From: Massilia soli
Lineage (GTDB): Bacteria > Pseudomonadota > Gammaproteobacteria > Burkholderiales > Burkholderiaceae_D
Length of the DNA: 64,000 nucleotides
Direction: 5' to 3'
NCBI RefSeq assembly: GCF_016809835.1
Contig: NZ_JAFBIL020000006.1
Span: 124,001 to 188,000 of the forward strand
In this document: positions 9,685 to 18,918 of the stretch, in pieces
Numbering within the stretch: the stretch's first letter is position 1
Layout of the letters: each line of letters starts with the position of its first letter
Translations under genes and position numbers: made by a program
The notes under the pieces: model-generated
What the model was told of the DNA's origin: nothing
What the model saw: the letters and a program-made list of their open reading frames with translations, nothing else
The model's database searches: none

Positions 9685-10175
9685 TTGATGTTTCCGATTT
9701 CTCGCTTCAGGGCTTCGACGTTCTTTTCGGCGCGGAAGATGTTGTCGCGCATCTCGGCGACCCGCGCCAGATACTTGGCGTAATTCTTTTCATTGCCCTG
9801 GCGTTCAGGCTCGCCGCCGTTGAATTCGCGCCGCAGTTCGGCCAGCCGGCGCTCTTCGGTGCGCAGCTCGTCGGCGAGGATGGCGCGGCGGTCGTCGTCG
9901 CGCGCCTTTTGCTGGGCATTGTCGACGCGCGGGAAGTCGCTCGGCGTGAGCGCCGGGCTCGACGCCGCGCGCACCGCTGGCGCCCCCTTGCGTACGGCCG
10001 GCGCCGGGAACGAGCCGGGCACGTCGAGCTGGCGGCAGCCCGGCCGGTTGTTGTCGGTCAGCTCGCGCCGGCCATCCTTGTCGACGCACAGGAAGATCTC
10101 GGCCGCCGCCATCGGCGCGGCGCCCATCAGCGCCAGCCCAAGCACAGCCGGGAAACATCTCGTTGTCATAACCAT
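9681..10175 (-). CDS. Secreted DUF4124-domain protein embedded in the glnA-ntrBC cluster
   Basis: About 164 aa. A signal peptide ends near APMAAAE, followed by a DUF4124-type segment (IFLCVDKDGRRELTDNNRPGCRQL). A Pro/Ala linker and a charged helical C-terminal half (ADELRTEERRLAELRREF, AEKNVEALKREIGNIK) that could form a coiled coil complete it. DUF4124 proteins are exported proteins of unknown function common in betaproteobacteria. The start is uncertain: GTG 10190, ATG 10175 and ATG 10169 are all possible and none has a strong Shine-Dalgarno. The stop overlaps ntrB by 4 bp, so the gene is probably co-transcribed with nitrogen regulators. Confidence 0.8.
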   Translation of the reverse strand: MVMTTRCFPAVLGLALMGAAPMAAAEIFLCVDKDGRRELTDNNRPGCRQLDVPGSFPAPAVRKGAPAVRAASSPALTPSDFPRVDNAQQKARDDDRRAILADELRTEERRLAELRREFNGGEPERQGNEKNYAKYLARVAEMRDNIFRAEKNVEALKREIGNIK

Positions 10176-10236
10176 CAGCTTAGCGAACACATGAATCCGT
10201 ACGGAAATTAAAAGTCACCCCGAATATACAACATCC

Positions 10237-10277
10237 AAAAAAAAACGCGGGGAAAGCCGTGGCTTTCCGCGCGTTTT
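10237..10277 (-). terminator. Rho-independent terminator after glnA
   Basis: A GC-rich stem with arms around GGAAAGCC and GGCTTTCC extends outward through CGCG pairs. It is followed on the minus strand by a run of 9 T (10237-10245). It lies about 70 bp past the glnA stop, so much glnA transcription may end before the DUF4124-ntrBC genes. Confidence 0.85.
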
Positions 10278-10344
10278 TTACAGCTCCGTAACACATTCGA
10301 TGCCAGCCTGTTCACACAAGCTGAAAGACTGGCAACGAAAGCTG

Positions 10345-11760
10345 TTAGCAGGAATAGTACATATCGAATTCGACCGGGTGCGTGGTCATGCGCATGCGCT
10401 GCACTTCGGTCATCTTCAGTTCGATGTAGGCGTCGATCATGCTGTCGCTGAACACACCGCCGCGGGTCAGGAACTCGCGGTCCTTGTTCAGCGCGTCGAG
10501 GGCTTCTTCGAGCGAGGCGCAGACGGTCGGGATCAGCGCGTCTTCTTCCGGCGGCAGGTGGTACAGGTCTTTCGAGGCCGCTTCGCCCGGGTGGATCTTG
10601 TTCTGGATGCCGTCCAGGCCGGCCATCAGCAGCGCCGCGAAGCACAGGTAGACGTTGGCCAGCGGATCCGGGAAACGGGTCTCGATGCGGCGGCCCTTCG
10701 GGTTCGCCACGTGCGGGATGCGGATCGATGCCGAACGGTTGCGCGCCGAGTAAGCCAGCTTGACCGGCGCTTCGTAGCCTGGCACCAGGCGCTTGTACGA
10801 GTTGGTGCCCGGGTTGGTGATCGCATTGAGCGCCTTGGCGTGCTTGATGATGCCGCCGATGTAGAACAGCGCGTCGTCCGACAGGCCGGCATAGCCGTCG
10901 CCGGCGAACAGGTTCTTGCCTTCTTTCCAGATCGACTGGTGCACGTGCATGCCCGAACCATTGTCGCCGACGACAGGCTTCGGCATGAAGGTCGCGGTCT
11001 TGCCATAGCTATGGGCGACGTTCCAGACCACGTACTTCAGGTTCTGGGTCCAGTCGGCGCGCTCGACCAGGGTCGAGAACTTGGTGCCGATTTCGTTCTG
11101 GCCGGCGCCGGCCACTTCGTGGTGGTGCACTTCAACCGGGATGCCCAGCGCTTCGAGGATCAGGCACATTTCCGAACGCATGTCCTGGAAGCTGTCCACT
11201 GGCGGCACCGGGAAATAGCCGCCCTTGACGGTCGGACGGTGGCCGCTGTTGCCGCCTTCGATCTCCTTGCCGGTCGCCCACGACGACTCGTCCGAGTCGA
11301 TCTTGACGAAGCAGCCCGACATGTCGATCTTCCAGCGCACGCTGTCGAAGATGAAGAACTCCGGCTCAGGGCCGAAGAAGGCGGTGTCGCCGATGCCGGT
11401 CGACTTCAGGTACGCTTCGGCGCGCTTGGCGATCGAGCGCGGGTCGCGGTCATAGCCCTTGCCGTCCGATGGCTCGATGACGTCGCACTGCATGAACAGC
11501 GTGGTCTCTTCCATGAACGGGTCGATGTTGGCGGTGTTTGGATCCGGCAGCAGGATCATGTCGGACGCTTCGATACCCTTCCAGCCGGCGATCGACGAAC
11601 CGTCGAACGCGTGGCCCGACTCGAACTTGTCGAGGTCGAAATGGGAAACCGGAACGGTGACGTGCTGCTCCTTGCCGCGGGTGTCGGCAAAACGAAAATC
11701 AACGAACTTGACTTCGTTGTCCTTGACCATCTTCAACACTTCTGCGGCTGTTCTTGCCAT
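10345..11760 (-). CDS. glnA: Type I glutamine synthetase
   Basis: 471 aa, the standard GS-I length. Visible motifs are DGSSIAGW (N-terminal), EPEFFIFD, the ATP/metal segment [23 protein letters not shown] and the adenylylation-site region [10 protein letters not shown] with its tyrosine. The enzyme makes glutamine from glutamate, ammonia and ATP in the cytoplasm and forms dodecamers. The start ATG has AGGAG 7 nt upstream. A sigma-54 promoter and an NtrC-type box lie upstream, and the ntrBC genes follow, so nitrogen control is expected. The adenylylation tyrosine suggests added control by GlnE. Confidence 0.98.
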   Translation of the reverse strand: MARTAAEVLKMVKDNEVKFVDFRFADTRGKEQHVTVPVSHFDLDKFESGHAFDGSSIAGWKGIEASDMILLPDPNTANIDPFMEETTLFMQCDVIEPSDGKGYDRDPRSIAKRAEAYLKSTGIGDTAFFGPEPEFFIFDSVRWKIDMSGCFVKIDSDESSWATGKEIEGGNSGHRPTVKGGYFPVPPVDSFQDMRSEMCLILEALGIPVEVHHHEVAGAGQNEIGTKFSTLVERADWTQNLKYVVWNVAHSYGKTATFMPKPVVGDNGSGMHVHQSIWKEGKNLFAGDGYAGLSDDALFYIGGIIKHAKALNAITNPGTNSYKRLVPGYEAPVKLAYSARNRSASIRIPHVANPKGRRIETRFPDPLANVYLCFAALLMAGLDGIQNKIHPGEAASKDLYHLPPEEDALIPTVCASLEEALDALNKDREFLTRGGVFSDSMIDAYIELKMTEVQRMRMTTHPVEFDMYYSC

Positions 11761-11833
11761 TCTGGATCTCCTAAATGAAATGAGGGGTTGCCGCGCGCGC
11801 AGGCGCGACGCGGCACATCTTACCGGCTATATT

Positions 11834-11849
11834 AGCAGGAAGCATGCCA
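11834..11849 (-). promoter_or_regulatory. Sigma-54 promoter of glnA
   Basis: The minus strand reads TGGCATGCTTCCTGCT, with GG and GC separated by exactly 10 nt as required for -24/-12 elements. The expected start of transcription is near 11823, giving a leader of about 60 nt before the glnA ATG. Confidence 0.8.
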
Positions 11850-11901
11850 GCCGGGAAACGCTGCCCACGGCAGCGAACGGTGCAAGCCAGGCCCGCGGCA
11901 G

Positions 11902-11916
11902 GCACTATTTTGGTGC
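11902..11916 (-). promoter_or_regulatory. NtrC-binding site upstream of glnA
   Basis: The minus strand reads GCACCAAAATAGTGC, a close match to the NtrC dyad GCAC-N7-GTGC. It is centred about 86 bp upstream of the predicted sigma-54 start. A further half-site TGGTGCAAAATG lies at about 11925-11936. Confidence 0.75.
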
Positions 11917-12026
11917 GAACGGCCCATTTTGCACCACGATAAAGCGCAATGCACCCAAATGGCGAGCCTGCTGCATCGCCTGCGCCAACTTCTATAATAG
12001 ACGGAAATACACCACCGGAATAATCC

Positions 12027-12485
12027 ATGACCAACATCGACGAGCTCCTTGCCCAAGCGCGCAGCGCGGCCCCGGGCCAGCCCTATGCCGGCGCCGTGAC
12101 GCCGCAGCTGGCTTACCAACTGATCCGGATGGACCCGCGCGTCAAGCTGGTCGACGTGCGCACCAGCGCCGAGCGCGCGTGGGTCGGCAAGGTCGCCATT
12201 CCGGAAGCGCAGCACATCGCCGTCGAATGGACCACCTGGCCGGCCGGCACCCCGAATCCCGACTTTGCCGCGCAGCTGGAGCAAGCCGCGGACAAGGACG
12301 CGGTGCTGCTGTTCCTGTGCCGCTCGGGCGTGCGCTCGCGCCACGGCGCCGCCGCCGCGGCCGCGCGCGGCTACACCCAGGCCTTCGACATCCTCGAGGG
12401 CTTCGAAGGCGACAAGGACAGCGAAGGCCACCGCAAGACGCTGGGCGGCTGGTGCAAGGCGGGCCTGCCCTGGATCGGCGCGTAA
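12027..12485 (+). CDS. Rhodanese-like domain protein
   Basis: 152 aa, a single rhodanese domain. It has LVDVRTSAE and the active-site loop FLCRSGVRSRHGA with C98, so a persulfide-carrying sulfurtransferase is plausible. No signal peptide is seen, so a cytoplasmic location is likely. It is divergent from glnA and convergent with the TAXI-type gene. A TATAAT box lies about 30 bp upstream (11993-11998), without a good -35. Donor and acceptor are unknown. Confidence 0.88.
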   Translation: MTNIDELLAQARSAAPGQPYAGAVTPQLAYQLIRMDPRVKLVDVRTSAERAWVGKVAIPEAQHIAVEWTTWPAGTPNPDFAAQLEQAADKDAVLLFLCRSGVRSRHGAAAAAARGYTQAFDILEGFEGDKDSEGHRKTLGGWCKAGLPWIGA

Positions 12486-12493
12486 GCGCGCGC

Positions 12494-13861
12494 TTACACC
12501 GCCGGGACCGGCGCGGCCGCGGCCGCGGCTTCTTCGGCCGCTGCCGCGGCGACCGCCCTGACCCGCTGGCGCACGAAGTTGATGTGGCTGCGCAGGCCGT
12601 ACAAGGCATCGGCGAAGGCCAGCGGAATCGAGATCTGGTTGACCATCGCCTCGATCTCGTCGAGCCGCGCGAGCAGCGCCACCGACACCTGGGCGCGCTG
12701 TTCTCCCTGGGCCGCATCGAGCTCCTGCTCCACCGTGCGCAGCTGGCCATACCAGCGGTAGACGCGCGACTTGATGCGCCAGACGTACAGCGGCGGCACC
12801 ACCTTGGACAGCGGAATCCACAGCGCCGCCAGCGCCACCACCACGACCCACATGCGGTCGAGCAGGTTGGCCATCCAGAAGCTCATGTAGCGCTGCAGCA
12901 GCGGCGGACCGTTCTTGTAGAACTTCTCGGCCTCGCGCGCCACCGGGATCTCGGTGAAGCGCGCCGACGGGAACTGGCCCTGGGTCTGGAACCAGCCGGT
13001 ATCGCCGTGGATCTGGCTGGCAGCCTGCACGAACAGGTCGACCAGCGCCGGATGCAGGTCGTCGCGCGCCACCAGCGTGGCGGTCGGCGCGATCAGGTGA
13101 TAGTCCTGCGCCGGGATATCGCGCCCGACATCGACGATCCCGCGCGGCAGCACCACGTGCGTGACAAACGGCAGGCGCCGCGAGTAAGCCTCGGCCTGGG
13201 TGAAGTCGAACAGCTTGATGCCGGGCGTTTGCAGCAGCATCTGCACCAGCGGCGCTTCCGGGCCGGAGCTGAACACCAGCGCGTCGATGCGGCCTTCCAG
13301 CAGTTCGACGGTGGCCGGCGTGTTTTCCAGCGCGCCGATGGTCAGGTCGGCCGGCTCCACGCCATTAAGCTCCAGCACCTTGCGCAGCAGCTTGGGCACG
13401 CCGGTGCCTTCCGGGCCGAGGTTGATGCGCTTGCCCTTCAGGTCAGCCAGTCTGGTGACGGCGGCCGGCTCGCGCATGAACAGCCAGACCGGTTCGGTAA
13501 ACAGGCTGCCCAGCGAGACCAGGCCGGCGCGGCGCGCCGCCTGCTCTTCGGTGGAGCCGCTCTGCACGAACGCGATATCGACTTTGCCGGCGTTCAGGCG
13601 TTCGAGGTTTTCCTGCGAGCCGAGCGAGCGCCGGGTGGTGACGGTGATGTCGTGCTTGGCGAGGGCGGCGGCGTACTCCTTGCCGAATTCCTCGTAGGCG
13701 CTGTTTTCCTGGCCGGTGGCGAGCACCACCTGGCGCGGCGGCGCCGGATCGACGATCAGGTAGGCCGCCGCGCACAGCACCGCGATGACGACCACGGTCG
13801 GTCCGGCAGTGGCGACCAGGTCGCCGAACGAGAACCGGGTGAACTTGCGGATGTTGGTCAT
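12494..13861 (-). CDS. TAXI-family TRAP-type solute-binding protein, membrane anchored at both ends
   Basis: About 455 aa from the ATG at 13861; the frame also opens at 13969. An N-terminal hydrophobic anchor (TVVVIAVLCAAAYLIV) is followed by a periplasmic binding domain of the TAXI family (ATGQENSAYEEFGKEYAAAL, RSLGSQENLERLNAGKVDIAFVQ, LGPEGTGVPKLLRKVLELNG). A second membrane helix (MWVVVVALAALWIPL) and a charged C-terminal coiled region ending in an Ala-rich tail complete it. Ordinary TAXI proteins deliver organic anions to a fused DctQM permease. No permease gene is nearby, so a sensing or scaffolding role is possible. The gene ends 8 bp from the convergent rhodanese gene. Confidence 0.85.
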   Translation of the reverse strand: MTNIRKFTRFSFGDLVATAGPTVVVIAVLCAAAYLIVDPAPPRQVVLATGQENSAYEEFGKEYAAALAKHDITVTTRRSLGSQENLERLNAGKVDIAFVQSGSTEEQAARRAGLVSLGSLFTEPVWLFMREPAAVTRLADLKGKRINLGPEGTGVPKLLRKVLELNGVEPADLTIGALENTPATVELLEGRIDALVFSSGPEAPLVQMLLQTPGIKLFDFTQAEAYSRRLPFVTHVVLPRGIVDVGRDIPAQDYHLIAPTATLVARDDLHPALVDLFVQAASQIHGDTGWFQTQGQFPSARFTEIPVAREAEKFYKNGPPLLQRYMSFWMANLLDRMWVVVVALAALWIPLSKVVPPLYVWRIKSRVYRWYGQLRTVEQELDAAQGEQRAQVSVALLARLDEIEAMVNQISIPLAFADALYGLRSHINFVRQRVRAVAAAAAEEAAAAAAPVPAV

Positions 13862-14302
13862 TACTCTGTGCATGGGTTTCATGCCCGGTACGATGCCAAC
13901 AATTTGACAACAATGCAAGTCGCCGCATGTCGCTCCCGCCAAGGCCTCGGCGCCCCCGCGGCAAGCCATGCGCCATCACGACATCGGCAAGGCATGGTTT
14001 CCCGCGTTCGCGCACTGCTGTCCGAAATATTCTTGTTGACAGTGCGATTGCATCAATCGGGTTCGGGGCGCTCACAGAAATCGCGACATTAAGACTTGAA
14101 ATGCAAGACTTAACGTCGCCCCTGCGAAGGCAGGGCTCCATACTCGGCACGATTAGTATGGGCCCCTGCTTGCGCAGGGGCGACGTTGGCCTGCATTGCC
14201 GATTTCGTTGTCGCCATACCGTCTAAAACGATACTTGGCTGCCGAGCGATTCGTGTCACGCAAAATATGCCGGACAGCAGTGCCCTTGCGCGCGAACGAC
14301 GG
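13862..14302. other. Intergenic region with a REP-like palindrome
   Basis: No gene is supported here. It carries the upstream region of the TAXI-type gene and, nearer 14303, the 3' flank of the penicillin-binding protein gene with the palindrome at 14115-14184. No T-tailed terminator was found. Confidence 0.5.
14115..14184. repeat. REP-like extragenic palindrome, GTCGCCCCTGCG type
   Basis: The outer arms GTCGCCCCTGCG and CGCAGGGGCGAC are exact reverse complements. Inner segments (CCATACT versus AGTATGG, plus CAGGG/CCCTG pairs) also pair, so nearly the whole 70 bp can fold back. It has the layout of bacterial REP elements. It differs in sequence from the GTCGTTCCCGCG type found elsewhere in the window. 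Confidence 0.75.
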
Positions 14303-17300
14303 TCAACCGCCGCAGACCTTCGGTGGCGCCGTGCCCGCCACCGCCGTCTTCGGCGGCTCGATCATCGGCATCAGGCTTGGCGCCAGCGTCGCCAGCAGCT
14401 GCACCGGCAGCGCGCTGGTGAAGTCGTAGTCGGCCGCGCTCGGCCCGGCCACATACGCGGTCATGCTGCCGTAGAAGCGCTCGCCGATGTTGAACACGAA
14501 CGTCGCCGAGCGGTTCACATAGCGCGACTCGATCAGCCGGCCGCCGGCGCCATACACCTCGAAGCGCTGGTCGCCGGTACCGGTCTTGCCGCCGACTGCG
14601 ATCACCTGGCCGTCGGCCATCGTGAACGCGGTCTTGACCCGCTTCGCGGTGCCGTCCGACACCACGCCGCGTATCGCCTCGGCCACCGCGGCGGCCACTT
14701 CCGGCGCCAGCACCCGCTCGCCCTGCGCCACCTGGCCCGGCTTGACCAGCGTCTCGTACGGCGTGGCCTTGGCAAAGTGCAGCGACTCGATGCGCTGGGT
14801 CGGCTTGCGCACGCCGCCGTTGACGATGATGCCCATCATTTCGGCCAGCGAAGCCGGGCGGTCGGCCGACGCGCCCAGCGTGGTGGCGTACGACGGCGTC
14901 AGCGAGTCGAACGGATAACCCATCTTTTTCCACTGCGCGTGGATCTTGAGGAAGGCTTCCACTTCCAGCAGGCCGGCGATGCGGCGGTCCTGCGCGTGCT
15001 TGCGGTGGGTGTTGAACAGCCATGCATAGACCAGCTGGCGTTCCTTGACGCTGGCGTCGGCGATCTCGGCGAACTTGGCGCCCGGATGGGTGCGCAGGTA
15101 GCCGACCAGCCACAGCTCGAGCGGGTGGATGGTGGCCAGATAGCCGCGGTCGGCCAGCGACATGTTGGCCGGCGAGTACTGCACGTACATGCGCTCGATG
15201 CGTTCCTGGTCGACCTCGTTGGCCGACGCCAGGTTGTCGTTGATGAACTTGCCGAACGTCGCGACGTTGGCGTCCGGCGCGATCGTGCGGTGCACATTGG
15301 CCAGGCGGGTCGGGGTCGGCCGCAGGCTGGCCAGCAGCACTTTTTCCGCTTCGGCCAGGTTCTTGCCGCGGTACTTGTTATAGAAGCGCGTCAGGAATTC
15401 GCGGCCTTCGCGGTCGGCGAAGCGGGCCAGGTATTCGGCGCGGCGCGGGTCGGTCGAATCGGCCAGCAGCGCCGCCGACGAGCCGGGCAACTGGAACATG
15501 TAATAGCGCACCACGTCGCGCATCATGCGCACGAACACCAGGTTGGTGGAGCTGCGCAGCGCGTCGCGCACCGACATGATCTTGCGGTCGTCGAGCTTGC
15601 TGAAGTTGCCGAAGGTGTGCAGGCCGCCGCCGGTGAAGAAGCCTTCGAACGGGCTGGCCGAGTACTTGCGCTCGAGCGCCGCCTCCAGCATTGCCGAAAG
15701 GGTGCGCGATTCCGGCGCCTGGTTCAGCGTGAAGTATTCCACCGCCCATTGCGACATGCGGTCCTTCGGATCGATGACCGTGGCGCGCAGCGCCTTGTTG
15801 TCCATGCCGGCGAACCGCTGGTGCAGCTGGTCGACGATGTCCATGTAGGTCACCAACGTGCGCAGCTTGGCGGTCGAGCCGAGATCGAGCTTGGCGCCTT
15901 CGTTGATGTCGAGCGGCTGGTCGTAGTTATCGGTCTGCACGCGCAGGTAGTTGGCTTTTTCGCCGCGTTCGAGCAGCGTGAAGCTGTAGACCACCTTGGA
16001 CGGGTCGCCGTTGCCCAGCATGCCCTTGCCGGTCAGCCCGGCGGCGCTGGCCTTGTCGGCGTCGCGCAGGTCGCGCAGCACCGCGGTGACGGCGTTCTGC
16101 GCATTCGAATCGAGCGTGCTGACCACCGACAGGTCGAGGCGGTCGAGGTTGTACAGGCGCGCGTCGCCCAGCAGGCCGCCGAGGTGGGTGCGCACCGCGT
16201 TCGACGCCTTGCGCGTGACGAAGGTGTTGGCGGCAGGCTGGGCCACGCCCGACGATGCCGACGGCTTGAGCGGCATGCGCAGCGCGGCGTCGCGCAGCGA
16301 CGGCGCGATCACCCCGGCCTGGGCCAGCACGCGCAGGTGGGTGTTGGTCAGCTGCTCAAGGTCGTCGTCGCCGGCGCCCAGGTAATGGGCCGGACGGCGC
16401 TGCGCAATCATCAGGCTCAGCGCTTCCTTGTAGATCTGCGCCGCTTGCGGCGTGTTGACCGGGCCGGCCAGGGCGCGGTTGACGTCCTCGAACTTGCGAC
16501 CGTACCAGACCCACATGCCGTCGCCGATGCCGTTGACTTCGCCGTAGCCCAGCTTGGCCGACAGCGGCACCGTGTTGAGGTAGTCGACCACGATGCGGCG
16601 GCGCGCCTGGGTGGTGTCTTCGCCATACTGGTAGGCGCGCAAGGTGGCCGAGCCCATCTGGATGAACTTCTCGGTCAGCGAGCTGGTGCGCCCGTCCGGC
16701 GAGTGGCGGTATTTTTCGATCTGGGTGGCCAGCGTGCTGCCGCCGGCCGAGCGCTTGTCGCCGCCGGTAAACACGCTGAGCGACTTGTCGAGCACGGCCT
16801 TGCCGAAACGGTCCCACTCGACCGCCGGGTTGCGTTTCGGGTACTTGGTGTCGAGCAGCTCGCGGTTTTCGATGAACAGCAGGCTCTTGACCAGCAGCGC
16901 CGGGGCCTTGTCGAAGCCATCGTAATAGCGCTCCGGGAACTGCGACGAGAACAGCGGCGCGCCGCGGCAGTCGAGGATGGTCAGGCCGACCTTGGTCTTT
17001 TCCTGGAACGTGGCGAACAGGCCCATCTCGGCCATGTCGACCATCTTCGGCGACAGCCGCGCCTGCGATTCGATCACGTAGTTGCGGGTCTGCAGCTTGC
17101 CCAGGTAATCAGGCAGGTTGGCGTAACCGAGGCGCGCGTCGTACGGGCTGGCCGACGGGAAGCGGATCGTGCTGCTCGGGCCAGGGCCGACCTTGTAGTC
17201 GAGCTTGGACGCCAGGCGCGAGAAGAACTCGGCCTGCATGGTCGACGTGCGCATTTCATACGCGGCGAACGCGGCGGTGACCGCAATGATCAGCAGCAGG

Positions 17301-17551
17301 AACAGGACCAGGTACAGCTTGAAACGGCGTGGCGGTTTTTTATTGGTGTGCGGGTCTTGCATGTCGCCTTCCCCCTCCGCAACTGGCGCTGGATCGGGAA
17401 CGAGCGACAAATGCGGATGCGGGTAGTTCAGATGCGGCACAGGTTCTGTGCTGCTGTTAGTCGAAGCGATCGACGTTGCACGCGCGCGCATTTTGCGCAC
17501 TGCACGGTCAACGATGATGCGGGGCCGTCGAAAACGACGATTACTTTCCAT
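14303..17551 (-). CDS. Bifunctional penicillin-binding protein: GT51 transglycosylase plus transpeptidase, divergent class
   Basis: 1082 aa. A cytoplasmic proline-rich N-terminus precedes one membrane anchor (about residues 79-97). The glycosyltransferase-51 region has SLLFIENRELLD (E228) and GGSTLATQIEKYRHS, and the transpeptidase region has an SxxK motif in LGSTAKLRTLV and KTGTGDQ near the C-terminus. Such enzymes polymerise lipid II and cross-link peptides in the periplasm. The transglycosylase motif has EN where PBP1A/1B usually have ED, and the protein is longer than classical PBP1A. An alternative start is the Met at codon 64. It stands alone, so a specialised cell-wall role is possible. 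Confidence 0.85.
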   Translation of the reverse strand: MESNRRFRRPRIIVDRAVRKMRARATSIASTNSSTEPVPHLNYPHPHLSLVPDPAPVAEGEGDMQDPHTNKKPPRRFKLYLVLFLLLIIAVTAAFAAYEMRTSTMQAEFFSRLASKLDYKVGPGPSSTIRFPSASPYDARLGYANLPDYLGKLQTRNYVIESQARLSPKMVDMAEMGLFATFQEKTKVGLTILDCRGAPLFSSQFPERYYDGFDKAPALLVKSLLFIENRELLDTKYPKRNPAVEWDRFGKAVLDKSLSVFTGGDKRSAGGSTLATQIEKYRHSPDGRTSSLTEKFIQMGSATLRAYQYGEDTTQARRRIVVDYLNTVPLSAKLGYGEVNGIGDGMWVWYGRKFEDVNRALAGPVNTPQAAQIYKEALSLMIAQRRPAHYLGAGDDDLEQLTNTHLRVLAQAGVIAPSLRDAALRMPLKPSASSGVAQPAANTFVTRKASNAVRTHLGGLLGDARLYNLDRLDLSVVSTLDSNAQNAVTAVLRDLRDADKASAAGLTGKGMLGNGDPSKVVYSFTLLERGEKANYLRVQTDNYDQPLDINEGAKLDLGSTAKLRTLVTYMDIVDQLHQRFAGMDNKALRATVIDPKDRMSQWAVEYFTLNQAPESRTLSAMLEAALERKYSASPFEGFFTGGGLHTFGNFSKLDDRKIMSVRDALRSSTNLVFVRMMRDVVRYYMFQLPGSSAALLADSTDPRRAEYLARFADREGREFLTRFYNKYRGKNLAEAEKVLLASLRPTPTRLANVHRTIAPDANVATFGKFINDNLASANEVDQERIERMYVQYSPANMSLADRGYLATIHPLELWLVGYLRTHPGAKFAEIADASVKERQLVYAWLFNTHRKHAQDRRIAGLLEVEAFLKIHAQWKKMGYPFDSLTPSYATTLGASADRPASLAEMMGIIVNGGVRKPTQRIESLHFAKATPYETLVKPGQVAQGERVLAPEVAAAVAEAIRGVVSDGTAKRVKTAFTMADGQVIAVGGKTGTGDQRFEVYGAGGRLIESRYVNRSATFVFNIGERFYGSMTAYVAGPSAADYDFTSALPVQLLATLAPSLMPMIEPPKTAVAGTAPPKVCGG

Positions 17552-17937
17552 GATGGCTCAACCGGTTTGAATCAATTTTACTTCGAATACCCGTTCAACC
17601 TTCGCCATCTTTGGAACTGGCCTGCACGAGTGATTGAAGTGTTTGTGGTACGCGAGATAACAGCTGAAATCTCACTCCGGATTTCGTCTCGCAATGTCTA
17701 TCATTCCACCACATCAACACGTCCGGACGAAGACACGTTCGAGAAAAGTTTGATTTCCACGTTTGATTTTCGCAAAAAAACAACGGCTGAGTTAGACCGC
17801 GAAACAGGCTGTGACCAAAGGGGCAAGATGCCTGGTCGAAGCGGCAATCCGAGTCGGTGCGCCAGCGCACGCATCAGGCATAAAACAGCCGATGCATGAA
17901 CGCTCACAGCCGGTGTAGAAATCGCAATACCAGCGGC
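17552..17937. other. Intergenic region, nothing recognised
   Basis: The upstream region of the GT51 gene and the downstream region of the EI24 gene on the same strand. It is more AT-rich than the flanking genes. Small open frames exist but lack ribosome-binding sites and recognisable protein character. Confidence 0.4.
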
Positions 17938-18783
17938 TCAGGCAGGCACGGCGGGCGCGTCGCCGCGCGCCCGCTCGTCGCGCAGCTCCATCAGGGCCTG
18001 CAGGCAGAAATACTGGAACCACAGGCCGGTGAAAATAAAGATCACCACATACAGCCAGATCGACAGCGCGGCCAGGAACGGGAACAGGAATACGGCGGCA
18101 ATGGTCCCGCCGATCCACACCACGCCGGGCAAGGCCCCGGCCGCGCCGGAAAATATCCCGATCAGCATCAGCTGGCGCTTGTGCTTCGCGATGATGGCGC
18201 CGCGTTCTTCTGCGCTGGCGTGGTCGGACAAGGCGTCGTAGCTCATCACGCGCTGCGTCAGCCATCCCCACAGCAATGCCTGCGCGACGATCGCCACCGG
18301 CGCGATCACATACAGCGGCAGCGAGAGCAGCCACAACGGCACGAAGATGGCAAAGCCGCCCAGGTTCACCAGCAGGCTGCCGATGAAGCTGCCGCCGTGC
18401 TTCTTTTCCAGCTGCGCGAACTGGCGCTGGCTGACATGGCGCACGATCGCCGGCATCGCCACCACGCCCATGAACAGCAGCGCCGTCACCACCATCAGCG
18501 GCAGCAAGGCCAGCAGCGCCACCAGCGGCACGATCACGGTTTTCAGGAAGCCCAGCCCGAAGGTCGACAGCACACTGCCGCTGGTGCTGAACCAGCCGTA
18601 GTCGGTAAACAGCGCATGCAGGTAGTCGAGCATCGGCTGCAGGCCGTTCCACAGCAGCGCGCCCCACAGCAGCAGCGACAGCAGGAACGGGATCGCCGAC
18701 AGCATCAGCATCTTGCCGGTCAGCTGGGAGCGCAGCGCGCGGCCGTAGGCACTCAGGACGGGGCGCAGCAATTTCTGGTTCAT
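17938..18783 (-). CDS. EI24 domain (CysZ-like) inner-membrane protein
   Basis: 281 aa with about five to six hydrophobic segments (AIPFLLSLLLWGALLW, TVIVPLVALLALLPLMVVTALLFMG, FAIFVPLWLLSLPLYVIAPVAIV, FFPFLAALSIW-like C-terminal region). The layout fits the EI24/etoposide-induced 2.4 family. CysZ members move sulfate, but this protein has no cysteine-biosynthesis neighbours, so the substrate is open. It is divergent from the FKBP gene, sharing a 135-bp gap. Confidence 0.8.
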   Translation of the reverse strand: MNQKLLRPVLSAYGRALRSQLTGKMLMLSAIPFLLSLLLWGALLWNGLQPMLDYLHALFTDYGWFSTSGSVLSTFGLGFLKTVIVPLVALLALLPLMVVTALLFMGVVAMPAIVRHVSQRQFAQLEKKHGGSFIGSLLVNLGGFAIFVPLWLLSLPLYVIAPVAIVAQALLWGWLTQRVMSYDALSDHASAEERGAIIAKHKRQLMLIGIFSGAAGALPGVVWIGGTIAAVFLFPFLAALSIWLYVVIFIFTGLWFQYFCLQALMELRDERARGDAPAVPA

Positions 18784-18918
18784 AAGCGGGTCGGTGTGGT
18801 CGTGGATGCAGGCAAAGCATAATCGAAACGCGGCGCCCGCGTTGCCATGCGCTCAATTGGCGGATTGCTACGCCATGGACTACAATTCCCGATCACCGCA
18901 CTCATTAAGGAAAACACC

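Noticed and set aside
11925-11936. Second complete NtrC site upstream of glnA
   Set aside because: Only one half (TGGTGC) is good; the other half at the required spacing is poor, so it is recorded as a half-site only.
14186-17899. Plus-strand open frame of over 1200 codons
   Set aside because: It lies antisense to the GT51 penicillin-binding protein. Its composition is Arg/His/Val-rich with no domain, as expected for a shadow frame in GC-rich DNA.
17792-18856. Minus-strand 354-codon frame overlapping the EI24 gene
   Set aside because: It is in another frame of the same strand as the EI24 membrane protein and has no membrane-protein or domain pattern of its own.
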